Shown here one piece after another: positions 44,417-53,814 of a DNA stretch of 64,000 bases; position 1 is the first letter of the stretch, and every line of letters begins with the position of its first letter. This stretch comes from Dehalococcoidia bacterium (GTDB taxonomy: Bacteria > Chloroflexota > Dehalococcoidia > Tepidiformales > Tepidiformaceae), in assembly GCA_022826585.1 (NCBI GenBank), contig JAJDUR010000055.1, positions 1 to 64,000 of the forward strand, written 5' to 3'. The notes under the pieces are model-generated. The model was not told the DNA's origin. It saw only the letters and a program-made list of their open reading frames with translations, and did no database searches. A program made the position numbers and the translations under genes.

Positions 44417-46303
44417 CTACTCGAGCTCGACGAGGAGGGCGCCGGCCTCGACGACCTCGTCGGGGGCAACGTGCACGGCCTTCACCGTTCCCGCACCGGG
44501 GGCGGTAATGGCGTGCTCCATCTTCATGGCGTCGAGGACGGCGACGGTATCGCCGTCGCCAACGGAGTCGCCCTCGCGCACGTTCACGGCGGCGACGCGT
44601 CCCGCGAGCGGCGCGCGAACTTCGCCGGCAGGTCCCTCGCCGGCGCGGGCGGCGGCGGACGTGGCGGGCGGGCGGACCAGGCGGAGAGAGTAATCGCCAG
44701 CCGGCGTGTCGACGGTGACGCTGCCATCGGGCTCGAGGGTCGCGGAGGCGGAGGCCACCTCCTCGGCGGCGATGGGCGCGCCGTCGACACAGGCCTCCCC
44801 GACGCCGACCGAGACGGCACGCGGGCCGACGCCGTCGTCCACCCAGAGCGTGCGGGACCCGGGGGCGAACCAGGCGGCTCCGGCGAACCCGGTCCCCTCG
44901 CGTCCGGCGAGCAGCATGGCGGCCGCAACGAGGTCGGCGGGTCGGGGTCGCGCGGCATCGAGCAGGGCAGGAAGCTCGCGTTCGAGCCACTGGACGCTGG
45001 CCTCGCCGGCGCCGAAGGCGGGGTGGGCGACAACGGCGCGGTAGAGGGGCAGGTTCGTGCGGAGGCCGTCGAGGGAGGCGACGCCGAGCAGGGTGGCGGC
45101 GAGCGGCAGCGTCTCGCGGCGGCGGGGACCGTGGACGACGAGCTTGGCCACGAGCGAGTCGTACTCGCTGGGTACGGTGTCGCCGGCCTCGTAGCCGGTG
45201 TCGAGGCGGGCGCCGGGCGCGGCGAGGGTGGCGAGGCGGCCGGCGGCGGGGAGGAAGTCCCGCCACGGGTCCTCGGCGTTGAGCCGGAACTCGATGGCGT
45301 AGCCCGCGAAGCGCACATCGTCCTGGCCAAAGGGGAGGGGCTCGCCGGCGGCGACGGCGAGCTGGAGGGAGACGAGGTCGAGGCCCGTGACGGCCTCGGT
45401 CACGGGGTGCTCGACCTGGAGGCGGGGGTTCACCTCGAGGAAGTAGAAGGGGCGGCGGCCGTCTTCCGGCTCGCCGACGAGGAACTCGACGGTACCGGCG
45501 TTCACGTAGCCGGCGGCGCGCATGAGCCGGAGGGCGGCGGATGTCAGCTCGTCGCGAAGGACGGGATCGACGACGGGGCTGGGCGTCTCCTCGACGAGCT
45601 TCTGGTGGCGCCGCTGGACGGAGCAGTCGCGCTCGCCGAGGTGGACGGCGTTGCGGTGCGTGTCGGCGAGAACCTGGACCTCGACGTGGTGGGCGTTCTC
45701 GACGTAGCGCTCGACGAAGAGGCGGTCGTCGCCGAAGGCGCCGGCGGTCTGGCGGCGGGCGGCCTCGATGGCGGGAGGAAGATCCTCGGGTGTCGCCACG
45801 ACGCGCATCCCCAGGCCGCCTCCTCCACCGCGGGCCTTGAGCATGAGGGGGAAGCCCACCTCACTGGCAGCCTCGGCGAGTTCCGCATCGGTCGAGCCCT
45901 CGGCGCCGGGCGCGACGGGCACTTCGTTGGCGGTGGCGAGGTCGCGGGCGGCGACCTTGTCGCCCAGGAGCGTCAGGGCTTCGGGGGAGGGGCCGACGAA
46001 CGTGAGACCGGCATCGGCGCAGGTGCGGGCGAAGTCGGGGCGCTCGCTGAGGAGGCCGTATCCGGGGTGGACGGCCTCGCAGCCGGTGGCTGTCGCCGCG
46101 GCGATGACGGCCTCGACATCGAGGTAGGTGTCGGCAGCCGTGTGGCCTTCGAGGAGCACGACCTCATCGGCGAGGCGGGCGGCCAGGCTGCGGCGGTCGG
46201 GAACGGAGGCGGCGAGGACGGCGCGCACACCGAGCGTTCGCAGGGTGCGGATGATGCGCACGGCGATCTCGCCGCGGTTCGCCACGAGGACCGCATCGAA
46301 CAC
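44417..46303 (-). CDS. Acyl-CoA carboxylase alpha subunit (biotin carboxylase + biotin carrier)
   Basis: 628 residues. Residues 1-445 are biotin carboxylase (VANRGEIAVRIIRTL, ARGGGGGLGMRVV ATP loop, RDCSVQRRHQKLVEE, EVNPRLQVEHPVTE); the C-terminus is a biotin carrier domain with the biotinylated lysine in LDAMKMEHAI. It carboxylates biotin for the beta subunit encoded 1.7 kb upstream. The beta subunit's sequence points to 3-methylcrotonyl-CoA. GTG at 46303 is chosen because a TACAAT hexamer ends exactly six bases before it; an in-frame upstream extension is rejected. Confidence 0.92.
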   Translation of the reverse strand: MFDAVLVANRGEIAVRIIRTLRTLGVRAVLAASVPDRRSLAARLADEVVLLEGHTAADTYLDVEAVIAAATATGCEAVHPGYGLLSERPDFARTCADAGLTFVGPSPEALTLLGDKVAARDLATANEVPVAPGAEGSTDAELAEAASEVGFPLMLKARGGGGGLGMRVVATPEDLPPAIEAARRQTAGAFGDDRLFVERYVENAHHVEVQVLADTHRNAVHLGERDCSVQRRHQKLVEETPSPVVDPVLRDELTSAALRLMRAAGYVNAGTVEFLVGEPEDGRRPFYFLEVNPRLQVEHPVTEAVTGLDLVSLQLAVAAGEPLPFGQDDVRFAGYAIEFRLNAEDPWRDFLPAAGRLATLAAPGARLDTGYEAGDTVPSEYDSLVAKLVVHGPRRRETLPLAATLLGVASLDGLRTNLPLYRAVVAHPAFGAGEASVQWLERELPALLDAARPRPADLVAAAMLLAGREGTGFAGAAWFAPGSRTLWVDDGVGPRAVSVGVGEACVDGAPIAAEEVASASATLEPDGSVTVDTPAGDYSLRLVRPPATSAAARAGEGPAGEVRAPLAGRVAAVNVREGDSVGDGDTVAVLDAMKMEHAITAPGAGTVKAVHVAPDEVVEAGALLVELE

Positions 46304-46309
46304 GGGGGC

Positions 46310-46315
46310 ATTGTA
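46310..46315 (-). promoter_or_regulatory. -10 element of carboxylase alpha gene
   Basis: TACAAT on the minus strand, six bases before the GTG start; predicted leaderless transcript. Confidence 0.55.
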
Positions 46316-46378
46316 GGGGGAGACAGAGGGCACTCGGCGCCGATCAGGTGCCGCCGGGTGACGGTTGGGCGGACCGGG

Positions 46379-47893
46379 CTATCCCCCGGGGGCGTCCCGC
46401 TTCGAGAGTTCCTTCCGCCCGAAGCGCTCGACCGCTTCAAGCGTCTCGCGGACGTCGTCCCAGGTGGTGGTGTGATTGATGATGCACATCCTCAGCGCGA
46501 ACGCGCCGTGCAGCCTGGTGGAGGACATGAAGGCGGGATCGTCCCAGAACATCTGCGCGAGCACGGTCCGGTTGACATCCTCCAGGGCCGCCTCATCAAG
46601 GAGGCCGCCGGCGGGATTGACGCGGAAGCACACGATCCCGAGGGGCGGGGTGTTGAGGGGTTCGAGGATCGGGCTGGCGCGGACGTAGTCGTGGGCGCGG
46701 GCGGCGAGCTCCATGCCGCTCTCGACGGCGCGGCGGAAGGCGTCCATGCCGAAGGTCTGGACGGACATCCAGACCTTCAGGGCGCGGGCGGAGCGACTCA
46801 GCTGCAGGCCGATGTCCGCGAAGTTGGGGTGATCGGCCCCCCACACCGTGTCCTGGAGGATGTCGTGCGGCATGTGGAAGGCGTCGCTGAGCGTCTCCCT
46901 GTCCTTCACCAGCAGGCAACCGGCCTCGTAGGGCTGGAAGAACCACTTGTGCGCATCAAGCCCGACCGAGTCGGCGCGCTCGATGCCGCGCAGGAGTTGT
47001 CTGCCCCCCTCGGTCACCACCGCGAAACCGCCGTAGGCGGCATCCACATGAAGCCACAGGCCTTCGTTCGCACAGAAGTCCGCCATTTCGTCGAGAGGGT
47101 CGACGGAGCCGGTGCTGGAGGTACCGGCAGTAGCGCAGACGGCGATGGGGTGCAAGCCGGCGGCGCGGTCGGCGGCGACAGCCCTGGCAAGTGCCTCCAT
47201 GTCGAGTTGGAAGCTGCTGTCGCTCGGGATCGTGCGGATGTGGTCGCGGCGGACGCCGACGATCACGGCGGCGCGGGGGAGGGCGCTATGGCTCTGGTCG
47301 CTCATGTAGACGGTGGCTCGTTCGGGGTGGCCGGCGGCCTCGCGAGCGGCGACGAAGGCGTCGACGCTGGCGGCGGAGCCGCCGCTGGTGAAGAGACCGC
47401 CGGCCCCCTCGGGATACCCGATCCAGCGCCTGAACCAGTCGATGACGACGAGTTCAAGCTGGCTGGGTCCGCTCGCGACGAGCCACGTGCACTGGTTGAT
47501 GAGGTAGCCCGCGGCCAGGAGGTCGGCGACGACGCCGGGCCAGGTGGGCGAGGTGGGAATGAAGCCGAAGAAGCGAGGGTGATCGAGGCGCGCGGTGAAG
47601 GGGAGCACGTCCCGCGCGAGCCTGTCCAGCACCTCAGAGGCGGGGTTGGGGCCCTCGGGGGGATCCTCCGAGAGGTGGGCTTCGAGCACCTTCCGGAACT
47701 CGCCGTCCCAGGCCTGCTCCGCGGACAGGTTCTCGAGGCGATCCACGACGAGATCGAGGGCCTTGCGCCCGAGCTCGAGCATTTGCTCGTGCGACATCTG
47801 GAGTCCGTTGGTCGGGGAGCTTTCGACACTTGCCTCCCTTCCATCGTGGGAGGTGGAGGCAGCTGCCTTGCCGCTCTCCGGTCCTTCGGGCAT
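46379..47893 (-). CDS. Group II PLP-dependent amino-acid decarboxylase
   Basis: About 504 residues. The PLP lysine is in LDAHKWFFQPYEAGCLLV, with HVDAAYGGFA before it holding the ring Asp; TSGGSAASVDAFVAAREAA and HFGF-like HPRFFGFIPTSPTW match the aromatic-L-amino-acid decarboxylase family (dopa, tryptophan, tyrosine and related). Similar bacterial proteins have varied substrates. ATG at 47893 has GGAGGAAGG upstream and is preferred over two further upstream starts; a TAGACT hexamer at 47941-47946 would give a 40-base leader. It separates the two carboxylase subunit genes. Confidence 0.87.
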   Translation of the reverse strand: MPEGPESGKAAASTSHDGREASVESSPTNGLQMSHEQMLELGRKALDLVVDRLENLSAEQAWDGEFRKVLEAHLSEDPPEGPNPASEVLDRLARDVLPFTARLDHPRFFGFIPTSPTWPGVVADLLAAGYLINQCTWLVASGPSQLELVVIDWFRRWIGYPEGAGGLFTSGGSAASVDAFVAAREAAGHPERATVYMSDQSHSALPRAAVIVGVRRDHIRTIPSDSSFQLDMEALARAVAADRAAGLHPIAVCATAGTSSTGSVDPLDEMADFCANEGLWLHVDAAYGGFAVVTEGGRQLLRGIERADSVGLDAHKWFFQPYEAGCLLVKDRETLSDAFHMPHDILQDTVWGADHPNFADIGLQLSRSARALKVWMSVQTFGMDAFRRAVESGMELAARAHDYVRASPILEPLNTPPLGIVCFRVNPAGGLLDEAALEDVNRTVLAQMFWDDPAFMSSTRLHGAFALRMCIINHTTTWDDVRETLEAVERFGRKELSKRDAPGG

Positions 47894-47996
47894 CTGCCTT
47901 CCTCCAGCCGCCGCCTCCATCGCGAAACGGGCCGCCGGCGAGTCTAGCACGCAGGAGTTGCGCAGCCGCCAAAAGCGCGAGCCTTGCCCCGGCTCG

Positions 47997-49607
47997 CTAC
48001 ATGCGGAAGACGCCCCAGTCGGTCTCGGGGATTGGGGCGTTGAGGGCGGCGGAGATGCCCATGGAGAGGACGCGGCGGGTGTCGAGCGGGTCGATCACGC
48101 CGTCGTCCCAGAGGCGGGCGCTGCTGAAGTAGGGGGAACCCTCGCGTTCGTAGGTCTCGAGGGTGGGGGCCATGAAGGCGCGCTGCTCCTCCTCGCTGAG
48201 CTCTTCGCCGCGGTCGAGACGGACCTGGAGGAGGACGTTGGCGGCCTGTTCGCCGCCCATCACGCTGATGCGGGCGTTGGGCCACATCCAGAGCTGGCGG
48301 GGGGAGTAGGCGCGTCCGGCCATGGCGTAGTTGCCGGCGCCGAAGCTGCCGCCGATGACGACGGTGAACTTGGGAACCGCGACGCTGGCGACGGCGGTGA
48401 CCATCTTGGCGCCGTCGCGGGCGATGCCGGCGTTCTCGTACTGGCGTCCCACCATGAAGCCGGTGATGTTCTGGAGGAAGACGAGGGGGACGCGGCGCTG
48501 GCCGCAGAGCTCGACGAAGTGGGCGCCCTTGAGGGCGCTCTCGCCGAAGAGGATGCCGTTGTTGGCGATGATGCCGACGGGGAAGCCGGTGATGCGGGCG
48601 AAGCCGCAGACGAGGGTCGTGCCGTAACGGGCCTTGAACTCGTGGAAGCGGGAGCCATCGACGAGGCGAGCGATGACCTCGCGCACGTCGTAGGTGCGCC
48701 CGTAGTCGGGCGGGACGACGCCGTAGAGCTCCGCGGGGTCGTGGAGGGGCGGCTCGGGGGCGGAGACCTCCCAGGGCGGAGATTTCGTGGCGGGGATGCT
48801 GGCGATGACGCTGCGGACGATGCGGAGGGCGTCGTCGTCGTCCTCGGCGAAGTGGTCGGCGACGCCGCTGATGCGGGTGTGGACGTCGGCGCCGCCGAGC
48901 TCCTCGGCGGTGGTCTCCTCGCCGGTGGCGGCCTTCACGAGGGGAGGGCCGCCGAGAAAGATGGTGCCGGTCCCACGGACGATGACGGTCTCGTCGCTCA
49001 TGGCGGGGACGTAGGCGCCCCCGGCGGTGCAGGAGCCCATGACGGCGGCGACCTGGTAGATGCCCTTCGCGCTGAGGTTGGCCTGGTTGAAGAAGATGCG
49101 GCCGAAGTGGTCGCGGTCCGGGAAGACGTCGTGCTGGAGGGGGAGGAAGGCGCCGCCCGAGTCGACGAGGTAGATGCACGCGAGGTGGTTCTGCTCGGCG
49201 ATCTCCTGGGCGCGGAGGTGCTTGCGCACGGTGAGGGGGTAGTAGGAGCCGCCCTTGACGGTGGCGTCGTTGGCGACGATGACGCAGTCGCGCCCGCTGA
49301 CGCGCCCGATGCCGGTGACGATGCCGGCAGCGGGCACGTCGTCGTCGTAGACGCCGTCGGCGGCGAGGGCGCTCAGCTCGAGGAACGCGCCGTCGGGGTC
49401 GATGAGGCGCTGGATGCGTTCGCGGGCGAGGAGCTTGCCGCGGGCGTGGTGGCGCTCGACGTAGCGTTCGCCACCCGCCTGCTCGACGCGCGCGAGGCGG
49501 GCGCGGAGGTCGGCAAGGAGGGCGAGGTTGGCCTCGCGGTTCTCCCGGTAGCGTTCGTCGAGGATGTCGACACGGGTGGGGAGGAGGGGGAGGTCGTCGA
49601 GGGCCAT
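47997..49607 (-). CDS. Acyl-CoA carboxylase beta subunit (methylcrotonyl-CoA carboxylase type)
   Basis: 536-residue carboxyltransferase. [19 protein letters not shown] followed by [30 protein letters not shown] is the 3-methylcrotonyl-CoA carboxylase pattern more than the propionyl-CoA one, and [18 protein letters not shown] and [17 protein letters not shown] carry the oxyanion glycine pairs. With the alpha subunit it would carboxylate methylcrotonyl-CoA in leucine breakdown. TACCCT lies six bases before the ATG (leaderless). Confidence 0.9.
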   Translation of the reverse strand: MALDDLPLLPTRVDILDERYRENREANLALLADLRARLARVEQAGGERYVERHHARGKLLARERIQRLIDPDGAFLELSALAADGVYDDDVPAAGIVTGIGRVSGRDCVIVANDATVKGGSYYPLTVRKHLRAQEIAEQNHLACIYLVDSGGAFLPLQHDVFPDRDHFGRIFFNQANLSAKGIYQVAAVMGSCTAGGAYVPAMSDETVIVRGTGTIFLGGPPLVKAATGEETTAEELGGADVHTRISGVADHFAEDDDDALRIVRSVIASIPATKSPPWEVSAPEPPLHDPAELYGVVPPDYGRTYDVREVIARLVDGSRFHEFKARYGTTLVCGFARITGFPVGIIANNGILFGESALKGAHFVELCGQRRVPLVFLQNITGFMVGRQYENAGIARDGAKMVTAVASVAVPKFTVVIGGSFGAGNYAMAGRAYSPRQLWMWPNARISVMGGEQAANVLLQVRLDRGEELSEEEQRAFMAPTLETYEREGSPYFSSARLWDDGVIDPLDTRRVLSMGISAALNAPIPETDWGVFRM

Positions 49608-49613
49608 GGCGGA

Positions 49614-49619
49614 AGGGTA
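49614..49619 (-). promoter_or_regulatory. -10 element of carboxylase beta gene
   Basis: TACCCT on the minus strand, six bases before the ATG at 49607; predicted leaderless transcript. It is divergent from the islet promoter 47 bases away. Confidence 0.45.
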
Positions 49620-49665
49620 CGCGGGGGAGGGGGAGGGGTGCGAGGGGCTAGCGTTAGCCAGGTGC

Positions 49666-49671
49666 TACAAT
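49666..49671 (+). promoter_or_regulatory. -10 element of AlbA_2 islet
   Basis: TACAAT six bases before GTG 49678; predicted leaderless transcript for the two-gene islet. Confidence 0.5.
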
Positions 49672-49677
49672 TGTTGC

Positions 49678-50271
49678 GTGGCGGTGTTCGACGACCTAAT
49701 TCTGGCCGGGCGCGAGTCTGCCAGCCTCGAGTACAAGCGGTCCGCAACGTGGAGCGAGTTACGGGTGAGCCTAATCCGAACCGTGTTGGGGATGTCTAAC
49801 ACACGGAACGGCGGCAGCATCGTCGTTGGAATGGTCGAGGAAGAGGACGGAACCTTCACACCCCAAGGATTAGGCTCAGACGACCTGGGAACGTTCCCAG
49901 CCGAAGAGGACTTCCAAGCAGCCATCAACGGGTTTGCTGAGCCCTTCGTCGAGCCCGCGATGGACATCCACGAGCATCAGGGGAAGCAGTTCCTGATCGT
50001 TACGGTCCCTGAGTTTGAGTACGAGCCCGTGCTTTGCACCAAAGCTGAAGACAGGCTGAAGGAAGGGGCGCTATACGTAAGGTCGACCAGAAAGCCGGAG
50101 ACGGTCGAGGTCCGCACGACGACAGACATGCGAGCACTCATGCGTCTCGCTACTGATAAAGCCCTAGGCCGAGAGGTAGAGCGCCTCCGAGCCCTTGACC
50201 TCTTGCCCGCGGCGCCAGTGACGGGCGACACTGATGCCGAAGCGTTCGCCAGGCAGATCGAGGACATTTGA
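49678..50271 (+). CDS. AlbA_2/Schlafen-type domain protein
   Basis: 197 residues. ESASLEYKRSATWSELRVSL then GMSNTRNGGSIVVGM form the AlbA_2 (Schlafen core) motif, a domain linked to nucleic-acid cutting or binding in several defence proteins. The rest of the protein (PFVEPAMDIHEHQGKQFLIVTVPEFEYEPVL is one stretch, here quoted in part) completes that fold; there is no helicase or winged-helix extension. GTG 49678 fits the hexamer upstream. GC content and third-base use are clearly lower than in the flanks. One base separates it from a partner gene. Confidence 0.75.
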   Translation: MAVFDDLILAGRESASLEYKRSATWSELRVSLIRTVLGMSNTRNGGSIVVGMVEEEDGTFTPQGLGSDDLGTFPAEEDFQAAINGFAEPFVEPAMDIHEHQGKQFLIVTVPEFEYEPVLCTKAEDRLKEGALYVRSTRKPETVEVRTTTDMRALMRLATDKALGREVERLRALDLLPAAPVTGDTDAEAFARQIEDI

Positions 50272-50272
50272 G

Positions 50273-50956
50273 ATGGTTACCCAGACGGTCAGGCCAGATT
50301 TCCTCTCGGACCTGCGGACCGGCCCACACTGGCGTGTCGTGATTCACCCCCGGGAGTTCAACAAGGATCGCATCGCATCGCTTGGCGAGTGCTGGGCGGC
50401 AGTCTTGGACGCACAGGTCAGCCTGCGGGGCTGGCCCTATCCATACGTGAACCATGACTGCAGAAAAACTGGTAGCGACTGGGTGGGCTCCGAGGTTGAT
50501 GGCATCCGCCATCGGGAGCACTGGCGCCTCTACCAGAGCGGACAATTCGCGCACTTCTTCTCGTTCTGGGAGGACAAGGCTGAGCGACAGGCGCCGGGCG
50601 GACAACTGAGGGTGATCGGAGCTCTGTACACCTTCACAGAGATCTTCGAGTTCGCAGCCCGACTCTCCGCAGCAGGAGTGCTCGACGACGCCCCTGTGGT
50701 GGAGATTAGGATGGAGCAGGTCCGTGATCGCGAACTCTCAGGGGGCGGGGTTGTGTGGTTGTCGTCGGGCTTTCGAGCGGGCCAAGAGGCGATCGTGGGT
50801 AGCTGGCAGATGCAGGGCCCAGGGCTGTACACCGAAGCGGCGAGACTCGGACGAGAAGCCGCGATCTACTTCATTGAGCGCTTTGGCTGCCTCGACTTCT
50901 CCAAGGAAACGCTGGAGCGCACCCAGGAAGACTATCTGGCTCGCCGGGGACAATAG
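50273..50956 (+). CDS. Unrecognised partner of AlbA_2 protein
   Basis: 227 residues with no family I can name. Visible parts: an N-terminal LSDLRTGPHWRVVI, a central aromatic patch HREHWRLYQSGQFAHFFSFWED, a helical stretch FEFAARLSAA, and a C-terminal FIERFGCLDFSKETLERTQ. No signal peptide or membrane helix. The ATG is one base after the AlbA_2 stop, so they are one unit. Composition is the same lower GC as its partner. Function unknown; a role as antitoxin, sensor or substrate-binding partner is speculation. Confidence 0.7.
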   Translation: MVTQTVRPDFLSDLRTGPHWRVVIHPREFNKDRIASLGECWAAVLDAQVSLRGWPYPYVNHDCRKTGSDWVGSEVDGIRHREHWRLYQSGQFAHFFSFWEDKAERQAPGGQLRVIGALYTFTEIFEFAARLSAAGVLDDAPVVEIRMEQVRDRELSGGGVVWLSSGFRAGQEAIVGSWQMQGPGLYTEAARLGREAAIYFIERFGCLDFSKETLERTQEDYLARRGQ

Positions 50957-50959
50957 CCC

Positions 50960-51688
50960 CTAGCCGAGGAAGGCGGTCACGAGGGCGGTGAGGGCGGTGG
51001 CGACGAGGAGGACGGTCACGAGGCGGCGGAACCAGCGTTCGCTCACGCGCCCGGCGAAGGCTGCCCCGAGGCCGGTGCCGATGGCGACGCCGGGGATGGC
51101 TGCGCCGACGGCGAGCCCAATGTCGCCATCGAGGCGGCCGGTGGCGGCGTAGAGGACGATGGCGACGGCGGCGGTCGCCATGAGGAAGAAGGAGCCGGTG
51201 GCGCGAAAGGGATCGGCGGGCAGGCTTCTGGCCAGGAGGTAGAGGATGACTGGCGGACCGGCGGCGCTGGTGCTGGTGCGGAGGAAGCCGCCGGCGACGC
51301 CGGCGGCGGCGGCGATGGCGGAGCTGCTGCCAACGGTGAGCCCGCGGGCAGGGGCCAGCGTCCCGCCGAGGACGGCGAGGGCGATGAGAACCTGGATTAC
51401 CGTCGGGTCGACGGCGAGGAGGACGAGGAGTCCAAGGGGCATCCCGAAGAGTGACGCGACGAAGAGAACGCCAACCGTTCGCCAGACGACGGCCCGGCGC
51501 AGGCGCCAGACGACGGCGGTGGCGGAGAGCATGGCCAGGATGTTGACGATGATGACGGTCTCCTCCGGGTCCATGAAGAGGACGAGGAGGGGGGCGAGGA
51601 CGAGGGCGAAGCCGAAGCCGGCCATGTTCTGGGGCAGGGCGGCGACCGCGCCGAGCACCGAGATGAGGACGAGGTCGAGAGGGCTCAC
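50960..51688 (-). CDS. TauE/SafE-family membrane permease
   Basis: 242 residues with about eight hydrophobic segments. The family's two-fold repeat is visible: GFGFALVLAPLLVLF near the start and VAGGFLRTSTSAAGPPVILYLLA in the second half. Such carriers export sulfite, sulfonates or organic acids. GTG start. Convergent with the islet, three bases apart; divergent from the MBL gene. Confidence 0.87.
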   Translation of the reverse strand: MSPLDLVLISVLGAVAALPQNMAGFGFALVLAPLLVLFMDPEETVIIVNILAMLSATAVVWRLRRAVVWRTVGVLFVASLFGMPLGLLVLLAVDPTVIQVLIALAVLGGTLAPARGLTVGSSSAIAAAAGVAGGFLRTSTSAAGPPVILYLLARSLPADPFRATGSFFLMATAAVAIVLYAATGRLDGDIGLAVGAAIPGVAIGTGLGAAFAGRVSERWFRRLVTVLLVATALTALVTAFLG

Positions 51689-51741
51689 GGGGCGGGCCCG
51701 GCGTGGTTGACGGGGTGGCGGCGTGCGGGGAAGCTCCGCGC

Positions 51742-52422
51742 ATGGACGTCGCGAACGAGATCATGGTGCGGGGGATCGTGGTGGGGGTCTTCGCCGAGAA
51801 CTGCTGGGTGGTGGGAAACCGCCGCACGGGCGAGGCGATCTGCATCGACCCGGGGGACCAGCCGGAGGAAGTGCTGGCGCTGGCGAAGGACATGGGGGTG
51901 ACGATCAAGGCGATCGCGAACTCGCACGCGCATATCGACCACATTCTGGGGGTTCGCGGGGTACAGGCGGCGACGGGCGCGAGCTTCCTCCTGCACCAGG
52001 GCGACCTGGAACTGCTCCAGAACGGGTGGCAGGGCGCGGCTTCGAGTTTCGGCATGGACGAGTCGCAGGCGCCGCCGGACCCGAGCGCCTTCGTCTCGAA
52101 CGGGGACGAGGTGGAGGTGGCGGGGCTGAAGCTGCAGGCAATCGCGACGCCGGGGCACACGCCGGGAAGCGTGAGCTACTACGCGGAGGGGTTGCTCTTC
52201 AGCGGGGACACACTGTTCCGGGGGTCGATCGGGCGGACGGACCTTCCGGGGGGCGACTTCGACCAAGAGATGCGGAGCATCACGAACGAGCTGCTGACCC
52301 TTCCAGAAGAGACGATCGTGCTGCCGGGGCATATGCAGGAGACGACGGTGGCGTTCGAGCGGGACCACAACCCGTTCGTGCAGGACTGGCTGCGGCGGCA
52401 GCGAGAGGCGGCAGGGGAGTAG
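51742..52422 (+). CDS. Metallo-beta-lactamase-fold hydrolase (glyoxalase II-like)
   Basis: 226 residues. Metal ligands HAHIDH, then GHTPGS, FSGDTLF and PGH; the pattern and size fit hydroxyacylglutathione hydrolase-like thioesterases. ATG 51742 has GGGGAAG upstream; in-frame starts at 51703 and 51763 remain possible. The true thioester substrate is unknown in an organism that may lack glutathione. A TauE gene is divergent, glnA lies 69 bases downstream. Confidence 0.85.
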   Translation: MDVANEIMVRGIVVGVFAENCWVVGNRRTGEAICIDPGDQPEEVLALAKDMGVTIKAIANSHAHIDHILGVRGVQAATGASFLLHQGDLELLQNGWQGAASSFGMDESQAPPDPSAFVSNGDEVEVAGLKLQAIATPGHTPGSVSYYAEGLLFSGDTLFRGSIGRTDLPGGDFDQEMRSITNELLTLPEETIVLPGHMQETTVAFERDHNPFVQDWLRRQREAAGE

Positions 52423-52491
52423 CGTGGCGCAACCTGTCTGTAACATCGGGCGGGTACGGTGGACGGGCGGATGTGTCCGCAGGACGGGGCC

Positions 52492-53814
52492 ATGAACGAA
52501 TCTGCGAGCTACGTGATCTCGGCATGCCGCGAGAACGACGTGAAGTTCGTGCGCCTCTGGTTCACGGACATCGTGGGCACGCTGAAGAGCTTCCAGATCA
52601 CGGTAGGGGAGCTTGAGAACGCCCTCGACGAGGGGATGGGGTTCGACGGGTCGAGCATCGAGGGGTTCGCACGCATCGACGAGTCGGACATGGTGGCGCG
52701 GCCGGATCCGGCGACGTTCCAGCTGGTGCCCTGGCGGCCCCGGGAGCAGGGCGTGGCGCGGATGTTCTGCGACATCTACCGGCCCGACGGGGAGCCGTTC
52801 GAGGGGGATCCGCGCTGGGTGCTGCGCCGCCAGCTCGAGCGAGCGAAAGCGCTGGGCTACACGTTCTACGTGAGCCCGGAGCTTGAGTACTTCTACTTCC
52901 GGGACGCGGAGAGCACGGTTCCGCTGGACAAGGGCGGCTATTTCGACCAGATCGCGGACAAGGGTTCGGACCTGCGGCGAGACACGGTACTGACGCTGAG
53001 CGCGATGGGGATCGAAGTCGAGTCGAGCCACCACGAGGTGGCGCCCAGCCAGCACGAGATCGCGCTGCGCTACACCGACGCGCTGACGATGGCCGACAAC
53101 GCCATGACGTACCGCGCGGTGGTGAAGGAGATCGCGGCCGCAAACGACGTGTACGCGACCTTCATGCCGAAGCCGCTGGAGGGCGAGAACGGCAGCGGGA
53201 TGCACGTGCACCAGTCGCTGTTCAAGGGGGAGCGGAACGCGTTCTTCGACGAGGACGACGTGTACCACCTGAGCGCGCTGGCGAAGGGATACGTGGCGGG
53301 GCTGCTGGCGCACGCGCGGGCGATGACGCTGGTGACGAACCAGTGGGTGAACAGCTACAAGCGGCTGCAGCCGGGGTTCGAGGCGCCGGTGTACCTGAGC
53401 TGGGCGCGGCGCAACCGGAGCGACCTGGTGCGCATCCCCGAGTACTCCCCCGGGGACGAGGTGCATACGCGCATCGAGTACCGCTCGCCGGACCCGGCCT
53501 GCAACCCGTACCTGGCGTTCGCGGTGATGCTGGCGGCGGGGCTCGACGGGATCGAGCAGGAGCGTGCGCTGCCGCCGCCAGTCGAAGAGAACGTCTTCGA
53601 GATGTCGGACGGGGAACGCGCCGACCTCGGAATCGCGACGCTGCCGGGGAACCTGCGCGAGGCGATCGACGTGGCGGCGGAGTCGCCGCTGCTGCGGGAA
53701 GCGCTCGGGGACCACGTGTTCGACACGCTGCTGAAGAACAAGCGCATCGAGTGGGAGCGCTACCAGCGGCACGTTTCGGACTTCGAGCTGTCGGAGTACC
53801 TGCCGCTGCTCTAG
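52492..53814 (+). CDS. glnA: Glutamine synthetase, type I
   Basis: 440 residues. Beta-grasp N-terminus (VRLWFTDIVGTLKSF), DGSSIEGFARIDESDM at the subunit active site, metal ligands in SPELEYFYF and VESSHHEVAPSQHE, NGSGMHVHQSLF, and R-rich substrate loop RRNRSDLVRIP. The adenylylation Tyr loop of the beta class is not present, and the length is that of the alpha (Firmicutes-like) type. ATG 52492 is preferred to GTG 52459 on family length. Its TAG and the stop of the convergent ligase share CTAG. Confidence 0.93.
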   Translation: MNESASYVISACRENDVKFVRLWFTDIVGTLKSFQITVGELENALDEGMGFDGSSIEGFARIDESDMVARPDPATFQLVPWRPREQGVARMFCDIYRPDGEPFEGDPRWVLRRQLERAKALGYTFYVSPELEYFYFRDAESTVPLDKGGYFDQIADKGSDLRRDTVLTLSAMGIEVESSHHEVAPSQHEIALRYTDALTMADNAMTYRAVVKEIAAANDVYATFMPKPLEGENGSGMHVHQSLFKGERNAFFDEDDVYHLSALAKGYVAGLLAHARAMTLVTNQWVNSYKRLQPGFEAPVYLSWARRNRSDLVRIPEYSPGDEVHTRIEYRSPDPACNPYLAFAVMLAAGLDGIEQERALPPPVEENVFEMSDGERADLGIATLPGNLREAIDVAAESPLLREALGDHVFDTLLKNKRIEWERYQRHVSDFELSEYLPLL

